Notes under the pieces: generated by a model
Database searches by the model: none
The model's input: the letters and a program-made list of their open reading frames with translations, nothing else
Told to the model about the DNA's origin: nothing
Shown: piece after piece, positions 49,300 through 58,115 of the stretch
How the letters are laid out: every line of letters starts with the position of its first letter
Position numbering within the stretch: the first letter of the stretch is position 1
Assembly: GCF_013205055.1 (NCBI RefSeq)
Contig: NZ_JABMLF010000004.1
Span: 124,001-188,000 of the forward strand
Direction: 5' to 3'
DNA from: Rathayibacter sp. VKM Ac-2856
Lineage (GTDB): Bacteria > Actinomycetota > Actinomycetes > Actinomycetales > Microbacteriaceae
Length of the DNA: 64,000 bases
Program-made: the position numbers and the translations under genes

Positions 49300-50262
49300 A
49301 TGCGCAGAGTCCTGGTCCTCGGTGGCAGCGGGTGGCTGGGGCGCCGCCTGGCGGAGCGGGCGGTCGCCGCGGGGGACGAGGTCACCTGCTTGGCGCGCGG
49401 CGAGGCGGGGGCGGTTCCGGACGGCGCGCGCCACGTCCGGGTCGACCGGCGCGACCGCGACGCGTACGGCGGGGTGCGCGGCGAGTGGGACGAGGTCGTC
49501 GAGCTCGCGCACGCGCCCGGGCTCGTCGGGCCGGCGCTCGACCGCCTCGCGTCGGCTGCGGCGCACTGGACGCTCGTCTCCTCCGTCTCGGTCTACGTCG
49601 ACGTCACGCGGCCCGGCGCCGACGAGTCCGCCGCCCTGGTCGAGCCGGCGGACCCCGAGCAGTACGCCGACGCGAAGGTGCTGGCCGAGCGGGCCGCCGC
49701 CGACGCGCTCGGGGACCGTCTCCTCATCGCGCGGCCCGGCCTGATCGCGGGGCCCGGCGATCCGAGCGACCGCCTCGGCTACTGGCCGGCCCGCTTCGCC
49801 CGCGGCGGCACGGTCCTCGCCCCCGAGACGACGGGCCGCACCGTGCAGGCGATCGACGTCGACGACCTGGCGGGTCGGCTGCACGCGGCCGGGACCGCAG
49901 GAGCGACCGGGGCGGTCGACGCCGTCGGCCCGGTCGTCCCGCTGGGCGAGTTCCTCGCCGAGGCCGCCGCGCTCGCGGGCTTCTCCGGCCACGTCGTGCA
50001 CGTCGACGACGAGACGCTGCTCGCGCACGACGTCCGCTACTGGGCGGGGCCGCGCTCGCTCCCGCTGTGGCTGCCCGCCGACGCGATCGGCTTCAGCAGC
50101 CGCAGCACCGGCTCGTTCCTGCGCGCGGGCGGGCGGCACCGGCCTTGGCAGGAGACGCTGCACCGCGTGCTCGACGACGAGCGCGCCCGCGGCATCGACC
50201 GGAGCCGCCGGTCCGGGCTCGACCCGCTCGCCGAGCAGGACGTCCTCGCCGCGCTCCGCTGA
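49300..50262 (+). CDS. NAD-dependent epimerase/dehydratase-like protein
   Basis: The product is about 320 residues. The N-terminus RRVLVLGGSGWLGRRLAERA is an extended-SDR Rossmann motif, and VSSVSVYVDV with YADAKVLAE keeps the Tyr/Lys region in altered form. The layout is that of reductases close to isoflavone-reductase-like or RNA-binding-protein-like epimerases of Actinobacteria. Substrate unknown. GGAGG is only one base from the ATG, but TTCAGT (49288-49293) lies six bases upstream, so a leaderless start is favoured. Upstream in-frame codons are not protein-like. Confidence 0.8.
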   Translation: MRRVLVLGGSGWLGRRLAERAVAAGDEVTCLARGEAGAVPDGARHVRVDRRDRDAYGGVRGEWDEVVELAHAPGLVGPALDRLASAAAHWTLVSSVSVYVDVTRPGADESAALVEPADPEQYADAKVLAERAAADALGDRLLIARPGLIAGPGDPSDRLGYWPARFARGGTVLAPETTGRTVQAIDVDDLAGRLHAAGTAGATGAVDAVGPVVPLGEFLAEAAALAGFSGHVVHVDDETLLAHDVRYWAGPRSLPLWLPADAIGFSSRSTGSFLRAGGRHRPWQETLHRVLDDERARGIDRSRRSGLDPLAEQDVLAALR

Positions 50263-50302
50263 TGGGCCGCGCCCTCATTCGCAGCAGAGCCGCGCCAAAA
50301 CA

Positions 50303-50316
50303 TTGACACGAGTAAA
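50303..50316. promoter_or_regulatory. Candidate LacI operator upstream of the Gfo/Idh/MocA gene
   Basis: TTGACACGAGTAAA is a near-palindrome with a central CG (TT-AC-CG-GT-AA pattern), 60 bases upstream of the oxidoreductase start. The core ACACGAGTAA recurs inverted at 53367-53376 in the promoter region of the alpha-galactoside operon. TTGACA may also serve as the -35. Confidence 0.45.
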
Positions 50317-50375
50317 CCCCTGTGTTCTGCTGGATCCGCCGCGCCGCAGATCGTCGTCGGCCGAAGGAGAAACCC

Positions 50376-51617
50376 ATGACTTTCACGCTCGGAATCGTCG
50401 GTGCCGGCCAGTTCAGCCGCCACTTCGCCGACCTCTTCCACCGCCACCCCGGAGTCGGTGCGATCACCGTGACCGACGTCCTCGAGGGGCGCGCGGAGAC
50501 GCTCGTCGAGTCGGAGGGGCTCGCCGGGACGCACGAGAGCTTCGAGGCGATGCTCGCCGATCCGGCGGTCGACGCCGTCGCCCTGTTCACGCAGCGCTGG
50601 ACCCACGGTCCCCTCGTCGCCCGGGCGCTCCGGGCCGGCAAGCACGTCTACTCGGCCGTCCCGATGGCGAGCGACGCCGACGAGATCGCGGAGATCATCG
50701 ACCTGGTCTCCTCGACCGGCCTGACCTACATGATGGGCGAGACCAGCCAGTACAACCCGGCCACGGTCTTCGCGCGGAAGAAGCACGAGGAGGGCGCCTT
50801 CGGCCGCGTCTTCTACCTCGAGGGCGACTACCTCCACGACATGGACCACGGCTTCTACGACGCCTACCGCTACAGCGGCGGCGACGACTGGAAGGCGACC
50901 GCCAGCTACCCGCCCATGTGGTACCCGACGCACTCGATCGGCGGCGTGCTGGGAGCCGTGCCGATGCACGCGACCAGCGTGAGCTGCACGGGCATGCGCG
51001 ACCACCTCGACGACGGGGTCTTCGACACCGACGTGAGCATGTTCGACAACGACTTCTCCAACATGACGGCGCTGTTCGAGCTCGACGGCGGCGGGTCCAT
51101 GCGCATCAACGAGTTCCGCCGGGTCGGCTACCCCTCCTTCCTCCGCGAGAGCCGCTTCCGCTTCTTCGGCACGACCGGCGTCTTCGAGCAGCTCGTGCAG
51201 ACGAGCGTCTGGCAGACCGGCGAGGGCGTCGAGGACGTCACCGAGCAGCTCGCCACGACCGCGACGATGGCGGACGACGACCCGCGCCTCGAGAACGTCT
51301 CCCCCGCGCTGCGCGCCGCCTTCGTCAGCGGCCACGCGCCGGTGCACGAGGCGGAGGCCGCCCGCCTGCCGAGCGAGCTCGAGGGCGCGCCGAACGGGCA
51401 CGAGGGCTCGCACCACCTCCTGGTGGACGACTTCGTCCGCGCCGTCTCGACCGGCACCCTGCCGACCGTCAACGCCTGGGTCGCCGCCCGCTACACCCTG
51501 CCCGGGCTCGTCGCGATGGAGTCGGCACGGCAGAACGGGGCGCGGCTGCCCATCCCCGACCACGGCGACGCCCCCGTCGCCGTCGGGGCGCCGCTCCCGG
51601 TGGCCGCGAAGCTCTGA
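50376..51617 (+). CDS. Gfo/Idh/MocA family oxidoreductase
   Basis: The product is about 413 residues. N-terminal Rossmann domain with GIVGAGQFSRHFADLF; C-terminal alpha/beta domain with PTHSIGG, the usual catalytic His region. In the standard EKP motif the Glu-Lys are replaced: the sequence reads GKHVYSAVPMA, so the lysine that binds cofactor and substrate is missing. Activity may be altered or the enzyme may use a different residue. The ATG at 50376 has GAAGGAG six bases upstream. It belongs by position and operator to the alpha-galactoside region. Confidence 0.85.
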   Translation: MTFTLGIVGAGQFSRHFADLFHRHPGVGAITVTDVLEGRAETLVESEGLAGTHESFEAMLADPAVDAVALFTQRWTHGPLVARALRAGKHVYSAVPMASDADEIAEIIDLVSSTGLTYMMGETSQYNPATVFARKKHEEGAFGRVFYLEGDYLHDMDHGFYDAYRYSGGDDWKATASYPPMWYPTHSIGGVLGAVPMHATSVSCTGMRDHLDDGVFDTDVSMFDNDFSNMTALFELDGGGSMRINEFRRVGYPSFLRESRFRFFGTTGVFEQLVQTSVWQTGEGVEDVTEQLATTATMADDDPRLENVSPALRAAFVSGHAPVHEAEAARLPSELEGAPNGHEGSHHLLVDDFVRAVSTGTLPTVNAWVAARYTLPGLVAMESARQNGARLPIPDHGDAPVAVGAPLPVAAKL

Positions 51618-51659
51618 CGACTCCGAGGCTCCGAGCAGCGCGAGCCCGGACCCGCGGCG

Positions 51660-53273
51660 TCAGACCGCCGGGTCCGGGCTCGCGCTGACGAACGGCTCCA
51701 AGGCGTCGGCGCCATCCGGCCCGAGCCAGTCGTACTCCAGCACGTCCTCGCCCGCCGACCAGCGCGACGGCGTCGGCGAGTGCAGCCAGTCGAGCGGGGC
51801 GACGCCCCCGGGCGTGCCGCCGTCCAGCGCCAGCCGCAGCGCCGCCGCGAGATCGGCGTCCACAGCGTCGGTCCGCGTGGCGGGATCGACGGAGACGAAC
51901 AGCGCGGTCCCGCTCCGGGCGATCAGATCGAGGAAGCGGCGGTTGAGCGCCCAGTCGGTGCCGGTCGTGCTGGGCACGCAGTCCGCGTCGAGGGTGAAGA
52001 ACGCGTCGTGCTGCGCCAGCCGGAACGCCAGCGCGTTGACGCCGACGCGGCGCGTGCGGTCCCAGTCGAGGCCCGAGGTGTCGTCGCCGACCCGCTGGGC
52101 GTGCACCAGCCCGGCGGCGAGGTGCCCGACGACGTTGCAGCCCAGCACCATCGCGTCGCCGGCGGCCGCGCGCACCGTCGCGTAGAAGCGCACGAGCGCC
52201 TCGGCGGTGGTGACGGACGGATCGTGCAGCGCGGGCCCGGAGCCGGGCGCCGCGCCGAAGTCAGGACCCCACGCGCCGAGGAGGTCGTAGGTCGAGAAGT
52301 CGTGCTTGATCAGCTCGAAGCCCCAGCCGCTCAGGCGCGCCGTGTCCTCCTCGACGAGCTCGAGCACGGCGGGCGAGCTGGGGTCGAGAGCGAGGGCGCC
52401 GTCCCGCCGGGCGCGCACGCCCTCGATCGACCCGTCCCGCGTCAGCAGCGGACGGAACCAGACCCCCGGCCGCACGCCCTGGGCCCGCACGGCCTCCGCG
52501 GCCTCGGCCATGTCGGGGAAGCGATCGGGTCGACCCGCCCGCCAGGGGCCGGCCGAGGCCGCGAGGCCGTCGGCCGTCCCCGCTGAGCTCCAGCCGTCGT
52601 CGACGACTCCGAACGGGCGCACCGCGTGGTCGCCCACGAGGTCCGCGATCGTGCGCGCGTCGCGGACGACGGCGGCGAGGCCGAAGTCGCGCCCGTAGGC
52701 GTAGTACCAGTTGTTCGCCCCGACCAGGGGGCCGTTCGTCGTGAGCGGCGCCGGGCAGAGCCGCCGCAGGAGCGAGCGCTGGACGGCGAGCGCCCCCTCG
52801 CCGCCGGACACGGCGTGCACGACGGCCGCGGTCAGCGTCCGGTCGCCCGGGACGACCGCCGCGCCGCCGCTACGGAGGTCGAGGGTCAGGGTGACCCCGC
52901 GCCGGTCGACCTGCCAGAAGGCGAGCGACGCGCCGCCGACCTCGACGCCCCAGCCGTCGGTCGCGCCCGTGCGGGGGTGGTGCACGAGGGCCGTCCAGGG
53001 GAGGACCCGCTCGGCGCGGACGGCGCGCCACTCCAGCTCGCCGTAGGAGCGCTCCCAGGCGTCGCCGAGCACCAGGCCGTCCTCGGGGATCGTCGCGGAC
53101 CACCGCAGCCGCACCCGCGACACGGCGGCGGCGGCGCCGACGTCGACCCGCAGACCGCCCGTGGCGGTCGCGCCGAGGCGGACGTCGACACCCGAGCCCG
53201 GGACGTCGACGAAGGCGCCGTCGGGCTCGATCTGCACGGCGATGCGTGCGGGATCCACGAGCGGAGTCGTCAT
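51660..53273 (-). CDS. GH27/GH36-like alpha-galactosidase-type glycosidase
   Basis: The product is about 537 residues with no signal peptide. An N-terminal beta-sandwich is followed by a TIM barrel with VVDDGWSSAG, GFELIKHDFSTYD (Asp325, the likely nucleophile in the KxD position) and FTLDADCVPST (Asp429/Asp431, one of which may be the acid/base). The family signature is closer to the clan GH-D enzymes than to a named single family. The ATG at 53273 has GAGAGGG upstream. It is divergent from the ABC importer operon. Confidence 0.82.
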   Translation of the reverse strand: MTTPLVDPARIAVQIEPDGAFVDVPGSGVDVRLGATATGGLRVDVGAAAAVSRVRLRWSATIPEDGLVLGDAWERSYGELEWRAVRAERVLPWTALVHHPRTGATDGWGVEVGGASLAFWQVDRRGVTLTLDLRSGGAAVVPGDRTLTAAVVHAVSGGEGALAVQRSLLRRLCPAPLTTNGPLVGANNWYYAYGRDFGLAAVVRDARTIADLVGDHAVRPFGVVDDGWSSAGTADGLAASAGPWRAGRPDRFPDMAEAAEAVRAQGVRPGVWFRPLLTRDGSIEGVRARRDGALALDPSSPAVLELVEEDTARLSGWGFELIKHDFSTYDLLGAWGPDFGAAPGSGPALHDPSVTTAEALVRFYATVRAAAGDAMVLGCNVVGHLAAGLVHAQRVGDDTSGLDWDRTRRVGVNALAFRLAQHDAFFTLDADCVPSTTGTDWALNRRFLDLIARSGTALFVSVDPATRTDAVDADLAAALRLALDGGTPGGVAPLDWLHSPTPSRWSAGEDVLEYDWLGPDGADALEPFVSASPDPAV

Positions 53274-53335
53274 CGGTGCCCTCTCTCCGGCCCGGCAGCA
53301 CTGCTCGGGACCGTGCACGACTGTAGTCATGTCCG

Positions 53336-53379
53336 AACATTCACCCAAGTGTTGATTCCCTCCCGGTTACTCGTGTAGC
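53336..53379. promoter_or_regulatory. Two candidate LacI-type sites in the divergent alpha-galactoside promoter region
   Basis: AACATTCACCCAAGTGTT at 53336-53353 is an imperfect palindrome, and GGTTACTCGTGT at 53365-53376 is the inverse of the core found upstream of the Gfo/Idh/MocA gene. Both lie between the divergent glycosidase and importer genes, where LacI regulators encoded at 57038 and 60403 could act. Confidence 0.45.
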
Positions 53380-53457
53380 TTCCTCTCCAGCACGCTCCCC
53401 CTCACCGCGGATCGGGCGCCTCACCACCTGCTCGGACAATGACGAAGGAGTCATCTC

Positions 53458-53538
53458 TTGCTGCTTTCACGACGCTCGAACGCGCGACGGACCGAGTGCG
53501 CACCGACCGGGTGCGCACGGACCGGGTGCGCACGATGA
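53458..53538 (+). CDS. Candidate 26-codon upstream ORF coupled to the permease
   Basis: A TTG at 53458, seven bases after AAGGAG, opens a short Arg/Cys-rich frame that stops at 53536-53538 with TGA overlapping the ATG at 53535 (ATGA). It spans the DRVRT-encoding tandem repeat in another frame. Good spacing and exact overlap suggest a translated leader that couples to the permease, but no homolog is known to me. Confidence 0.4.
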   Translation: MLLSRRSNARRTECAPTGCARTGCAR

Positions 53539-54488
53539 CGGCTCTCCGCGAGGGGACCACCCGCCGCAGCGCCGACGCGGTCCGCCTCCGCCCGACGATG
53601 TCCACCGGCCGGCGCCGCGCCCGCCGCTCCGAGCTGCTCGTCGCGCTCGCCTTCATCCTCCCGGCCGCCGTCGGCTTCGGCGCGTTCTACGTCGTCCCGA
53701 CGATCCGCGGGATCTACCTGAGCTTCACGGACTACAACCTGATGAGCGCGCCGTCGTACATCGGGTTCGACAACTACGTGCGCCTGGCGACGGACCCGCT
53801 GTTCTGGAACTCGGTCGGCGTCACCCTCGAGTACGTCCTGATCAACATCGTCGTCCAGACGGTCGTCGCGGTCGGCCTCGCCGTCCTGATGCACCGCCTC
53901 ACCCAGTCCGTGGTGATCCGCGGGGCGATCCTGCTGCCCTTCCTGATCTCGAACGTCATCGCCGCGATGATCTGGTTCCTCCTGCTCGACTACCAGCTCG
54001 GCCTCGTCAACAGCGTCATCGAGAGCCTCGGGCTCACCCGCATCCCGTTCTTCGCCGACTCGAACTGGGCGATCCCCACGATCGCGCTCGTCAACGTCTG
54101 GCGGCACATGGGCTACACCGCGCTGCTGGTCTTCGCCGGCCTGCAGCTCATCCCGAGCTACGTCTACGAGGCCGCCGCGATCGACGGCTCGAGCGAGTGG
54201 CGCTCGTTCTGGAAGATCACCCTGCCGCTGCTGCGGCCGGTGCTCGCGCTGGTGCTCGTGGTCACCGTGACCGGCTCGTTCCAGGTCTTCGACACGGTCG
54301 CCGTCACCACCCGTGGCGGCCCGGTCAACGCCACGAGGGTCATGCAGTACTACATCTACCAGGTCGGCTTCGGCGAGAACGACTTCGGCTACGCCAGTGC
54401 GATCTCGGTCGTCCTCCTCGTCATCCTCGCCGGCGTCGCGCTGATCCAGCTCCGGCTGCTGCGCGCCGATCAGTCCGACCTCGCGTAA
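53535..54488 (+). CDS. Sugar ABC transporter permease (MalF type)
   Basis: The product is about 317 residues from this start, with six membrane helices and the EAA loop EAAAIDGSSEWRSFWKITLP. I chose the ATG at 53535 because the upstream ORF ends there with an ATGA overlap. Alternatives in frame are 53439 (no Shine-Dalgarno) and 53598. Upstream of the chosen start, three 15-base repeats (53490-53534) would encode DRVRT units. First gene of the importer for an alpha-galactoside, judged from the neighbouring glycosidases. Confidence 0.85.
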   Translation: MTALREGTTRRSADAVRLRPTMSTGRRRARRSELLVALAFILPAAVGFGAFYVVPTIRGIYLSFTDYNLMSAPSYIGFDNYVRLATDPLFWNSVGVTLEYVLINIVVQTVVAVGLAVLMHRLTQSVVIRGAILLPFLISNVIAAMIWFLLLDYQLGLVNSVIESLGLTRIPFFADSNWAIPTIALVNVWRHMGYTALLVFAGLQLIPSYVYEAAAIDGSSEWRSFWKITLPLLRPVLALVLVVTVTGSFQVFDTVAVTTRGGPVNATRVMQYYIYQVGFGENDFGYASAISVVLLVILAGVALIQLRLLRADQSDLA

Positions 54489-54497
54489 GGAACGCCG

Positions 54498-55454
54498 ATG
54501 ACCACTGCAGCTCCCGTCGCCCTCGATCCCGCCGCCGCCGCCTCCCCGGCGCCCGCTCCCCCGCGCACCCGCCCGGCCCGCCGACCCTCCCTCGGCCGCG
54601 TCGTCGCCTGGGCGGCGCTGATCCTCGCCCTCGTCGTCACCCTCTTCCCCTTCTTCTGGATGGTGCGCACCGCGTTCTCGACCGGGAACGCCCTCGCCAC
54701 CGACACCACCTCGCTGCTGCCCGTCGACTTCACCTGGGGCGCCTTCGCCCGGGTCCTGGGCTTCTCCACCCAGGAGCAGGCCCTGGCCGAGGGCGGGTCC
54801 GGCGCCTCCGTGAACTTCTGGCTCTACCTGCGCAACTCGGTCGCCTACGCCACCCTGGTCACCGTCGGCCAGCTGCTCTTCTGCTCCCTCGCCGCCTACG
54901 CCTTCGCCCGGCTGCGCTGGCCCGGCCGCGACGCCGTCTTCTTCCTCTTCCTCACCGCGCTGATGGTCCCGCCGATCTTCACCGCCCTGCCCAACTTCGT
55001 CCTGATGCGCGACCTGGGGCTGCTGAACTCGTTCATCGGGCTCTCGCTGCCGACGCTGCTGATGACCCCCTTCGCCGTGTTCTTCCTCCGCCAGTTCTTC
55101 CTCGGCATCAGCCGCGAGATCGAGGAGGCGGCGGAGCTCGACGGCGCCGGCAAGCTGCGGATCTTCTTCCGCCTGATCGTGCCGATGAGCACGGCGCCGC
55201 TCGCGACGCTGGGCATCCTCACCTACATCAACACCTGGAACGACTACTTCTGGCCCCTGCTGGCCGGCAACACCGAGGAGAGCCGGGTCCTCACCGTCGC
55301 CCTCGGCGTCTTCCGCTCGCAGACCCCGGGCGGCAGCCCCGACTGGGCAGGGCTGATGGCCGCGACCCTCGTCGCCGCCGTCCCCGTCCTCCTCCTCTTC
55401 CTCGCCTTCGGTCGTCGCATCGTCGACTCCATCGGCTTCTCGGGCGTCAAGTGA
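54498..55454 (+). CDS. Sugar ABC transporter permease (MalG type)
   Basis: The product is about 318 residues with an Ala/Pro-rich cytoplasmic N-terminus, six membrane helices and the EAA loop EAAELDGAGKLRIFFRLIVP. The ATG at 54498 has AAGGAA five bases upstream and follows the partner permease after nine bases. The usual SIGFSGVK-type C-terminus is present. As in the uronide locus, no ATPase gene is found nearby. Confidence 0.92.
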   Translation: MTTAAPVALDPAAAASPAPAPPRTRPARRPSLGRVVAWAALILALVVTLFPFFWMVRTAFSTGNALATDTTSLLPVDFTWGAFARVLGFSTQEQALAEGGSGASVNFWLYLRNSVAYATLVTVGQLLFCSLAAYAFARLRWPGRDAVFFLFLTALMVPPIFTALPNFVLMRDLGLLNSFIGLSLPTLLMTPFAVFFLRQFFLGISREIEEAAELDGAGKLRIFFRLIVPMSTAPLATLGILTYINTWNDYFWPLLAGNTEESRVLTVALGVFRSQTPGGSPDWAGLMAATLVAAVPVLLLFLAFGRRIVDSIGFSGVK

Positions 55455-55484
55455 CGCCCCCTCCCCCGTCCCCGTCCCCTCTCC

Positions 55485-55538
55485 CCCACCTCCCTTCCCT
55501 CGCCCACCTCCCTTCCCTCGCCCACCTCCCTTCCCTCG
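55485..55538. repeat. 18-base tandem repeat, three perfect copies
   Basis: CCCACCTCCCTTCCCTCG is repeated at 55485-55502, 55503-55520 and 55521-55538 between the permease and the binding-protein genes. One strand is all purine apart from single C and T positions. It may vary in copy number and could affect spacing or mRNA structure before the binding-protein gene. Confidence 0.85.
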
Positions 55539-55567
55539 CAATGAAGCAGCAGACAGGAACCAGCACC

Positions 55568-56959
55568 ATGACCCGCATCCTCCGACGATCCGCCGCCGTC
55601 CTGGCCGGCACCACCGTCCTCACCCTCGGCCTCACCGGCTGCGTCGGCGGCTCCGGCGGCGCAGCGTCCGGCGGCGCCGACAGCGCCGACATCGACACCA
55701 GCTCCGCCTCCGGCACCATCGACTACTGGCTGTGGGACAACAACCAGAAGGCCGCCTACCAGCAGTGCGCGGACGACTTCACGGCCGCGAACCCCGACGT
55801 GAGCGTCACCATCTCGCAGTACTCCTGGGACGACTACTGGACCAAGCTCACCAACGGCTTCGTCGCCGGCACGGCCCCCGACGTGTTCACCGACCACCTC
55901 TCGAAGTTCGCGGACTTCGTGAACAACGGCCAGGTCGTCTCGCTCGACGGCGTCGTCGAGAAGGACGGCGTCGACGTCTCGCAGTACCAGAAGGGCCTCG
56001 CGGACCTCTGGGTCGGCGAGGACGGCGAGCGCTACGGGCTGCCGAAGGACTGGGACACCACCGCGATCTTCTACAACAAGACCCTCGTCGAGGACGGCGG
56101 CTACACCGCCGAGCAGATCGCCGGACTGGACTGGAACCCGGAGGACGGCGGCAGCTACGAGAAGGCCATCGCGCACCTCACCGTCGACGTCAACGGCGTC
56201 CGCGGCGACGAGGAGGGCTTCGACAAGAGCCGCGTCGCCGTCTACGGCCTGGGCCTCGACGGCCAGTCCGGCGGCGGCAACGGCCAGACGCAGTGGTCGA
56301 TGTACGCCGGCACCACCGGCTGGACCTACACCGACAAGAACCCCTGGGGCACGAAGTACAACTACGACGACGAGCGCTTCCAGGCGACCATCGGCTGGAT
56401 GGCGAAGGTCATCGACGAGGGCTACATGCCCTCCCTCGCGGCCGTCACCGGCAGCGACTCGACGCAGACCTTCGGCGCCGGCAAGTACGCGATGATCACC
56501 AACGGCTCGTGGAACATCAACTCGTTCTACGGCCTCAAGGACATCGAGGTCGGCACCGCCCCGACCCCGACCGGCCCCAACGGCTCGCGCGCCACGATGT
56601 TCAACGGCCTGGCCGACTCCATCTGGTCCGGCTCCGACAACAAGGCCGCCTCGGCCAAGTGGGTCGAGTACATGGCCTCCGCCGACTGCCAGGACGTCAT
56701 CGGCGCCGCCGGTGTCGTCTTCCCGGCCATCCCCTCGGGCTCGGACGCGGCCCAGGCCGCCTTCGCGGAGCGCGGGATCGACGTGACGGCCTTCACCGGC
56801 CAGGTCGACGAGGGGACCACGTTCCTCTTCCCGATCTCGGACAACGCCGCGAAGATCAACGGCATCATGGTGCCGGCCGTCGACGCGGTGTTCGAGGGAC
56901 AGGCCGACCCGTCGTCGCTGTCCTCGGCCAACGATCAGGTCAACGCGCTGTTCCAGTAG
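55568..56959 (+). CDS. Solute-binding lipoprotein of the alpha-galactoside importer
   Basis: The product is about 463 residues. The signal ends in the lipobox GLTGC (Cys25), followed by a Gly/Ser linker and a family 1 binding-protein fold (IDYWLWDNNQKAAYQQCADD; GLPKDWDTTAIFYNKTL). It would be tethered outside the membrane. The ATG at 55568 has CAGGAA eight bases upstream; an in-frame ATG at 55541 directly after the tandem repeat lacks a site. A strong hairpin follows the gene. Confidence 0.92.
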   Translation: MTRILRRSAAVLAGTTVLTLGLTGCVGGSGGAASGGADSADIDTSSASGTIDYWLWDNNQKAAYQQCADDFTAANPDVSVTISQYSWDDYWTKLTNGFVAGTAPDVFTDHLSKFADFVNNGQVVSLDGVVEKDGVDVSQYQKGLADLWVGEDGERYGLPKDWDTTAIFYNKTLVEDGGYTAEQIAGLDWNPEDGGSYEKAIAHLTVDVNGVRGDEEGFDKSRVAVYGLGLDGQSGGGNGQTQWSMYAGTTGWTYTDKNPWGTKYNYDDERFQATIGWMAKVIDEGYMPSLAAVTGSDSTQTFGAGKYAMITNGSWNINSFYGLKDIEVGTAPTPTGPNGSRATMFNGLADSIWSGSDNKAASAKWVEYMASADCQDVIGAAGVVFPAIPSGSDAAQAAFAERGIDVTAFTGQVDEGTTFLFPISDNAAKINGIMVPAVDAVFEGQADPSSLSSANDQVNALFQ

Positions 56960-56970
56960 GCCGTCGGCCA

Positions 56971-57012
56971 GACTGGCGGAGAGGGGCGATCGTGACCCCC
57001 TCTCCGCCAGTC
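56971..57012 (+). terminator. Strong hairpin terminator after the binding-protein gene
   Basis: GACTGGCGGAGAGGGG (56971-56986) pairs perfectly with CCCCTCTCCGCCAGTC (56997-57012) over 16 bases with a 10-base loop. It lies 11 bases after the stop codon and 25 bases before the lacI start. No T-run. It would end or reduce transcription into lacI. Confidence 0.75.
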
Positions 57013-57037
57013 GTCGCTCTACTCGAGGAGGCACCCC

Positions 57038-58060
57038 GTGCCGGACATCACCACCCCGCGCAAGCGCCCGACCCGCAACGACGTCGCGGAGCGGGCGCAG
57101 GTGAGCTCGGCCGTCGTCAGCTACGTGATGACGGGGGCCAAGCACGTCACTCCCGAGACGGCGAAGCGCGTGCGGACCGCGATGGAGGAGCTCGGCTACC
57201 GGCCGAACTCCACCGCTCGCGCCCTGCGCACCGGCCGGACGCACACCCTCGCGCTCATCGTCGCCGACGTGAGCAACCCGTTCTTCTCGGAGTACGCCCT
57301 CCAGCTCGAGACCGCGGCCACCGAGCGGGGCTACGCGCTGCTCATCGCGAACTCGCACGAGAGCCTCGAGACGGAGGTGCGGCTCCTCGACGAGATCTCG
57401 CAGCGCGGGGTCGACGGCGTGATGCTCTCGAGCGTCCGGCACGCGAGCGACCGCTCCTCCCTGGACGCGATCCCCGTCCCCGTGATGTGGATCGACGCGT
57501 TCCACCCGGCCGACGGCGCCGCCAGCGTCGGGGTCGACATCCGGCACAGCGCGCGGACGGTGGTCCGGCACCTCGCCGAGGTGCACGGCTGCCGCTCCGT
57601 CGGCCTCGTCATCGGCGCGAGCTCGCAGGACACCACCGATCCGCGCGTGCTCGGCTGGGCGGAGGCGATCGAGGAGATCGGCCTCGAGCCCGGACCGGTG
57701 GTCACCACGACCTGGACGCGCGAGGGCGGGATCGAGGCGGCGCGGATGCTCCTGGACACCCCGAACCGGCCGGATGCCGTCTTCGCCGGCTCGGACCTCC
57801 TCGGCATCGGCGTCCTCCGGGGCGCGGCCGATCTCGGGCTCCGGGTCCCCGAGGATCTCCGGATCATCTCCTACGACGGCACCGCGGAGTCCGCGTTCAG
57901 CGTGCCGCGCCTCACCACCTTCAAGCAGCCGGTCCGCGAGATGGCCCGCGCCGCGATCGACACCATCATCGACTTCACGCCCGAGAAGGCGCGCCACACG
58001 CTGTTCCGCGGGGAGCTGCTCCTCCGGGAGTCCTGCGGCTGCAGACCGCTCGCGCCCTGA
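57038..58060 (+). CDS. LacI-family regulator of the alpha-galactoside operon
   Basis: The product is about 340 residues. The N-terminal LacI helix-turn-helix is intact (TRNDVAERAQVSSAVVSYVM, then the hinge region GYRPNSTARALRTGRT), followed by a periplasmic-binding-like domain (LALIVADVSNPFFSEYALQL; SYDGTAESAFSVPRLTTFKQ). The start is a GTG at 57038 with GAGGAGG six bases upstream. It lies between the importer and the GH36 gene and most likely controls both. Confidence 0.92.
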   Translation: MPDITTPRKRPTRNDVAERAQVSSAVVSYVMTGAKHVTPETAKRVRTAMEELGYRPNSTARALRTGRTHTLALIVADVSNPFFSEYALQLETAATERGYALLIANSHESLETEVRLLDEISQRGVDGVMLSSVRHASDRSSLDAIPVPVMWIDAFHPADGAASVGVDIRHSARTVVRHLAEVHGCRSVGLVIGASSQDTTDPRVLGWAEAIEEIGLEPGPVVTTTWTREGGIEAARMLLDTPNRPDAVFAGSDLLGIGVLRGAADLGLRVPEDLRIISYDGTAESAFSVPRLTTFKQPVREMARAAIDTIIDFTPEKARHTLFRGELLLRESCGCRPLAP

Positions 58061-58115
58061 TCGGGCAGAACAGCTCGGACGGGTCCGCCCCGATCCGGGC
58101 AGAACAGGAACCACC

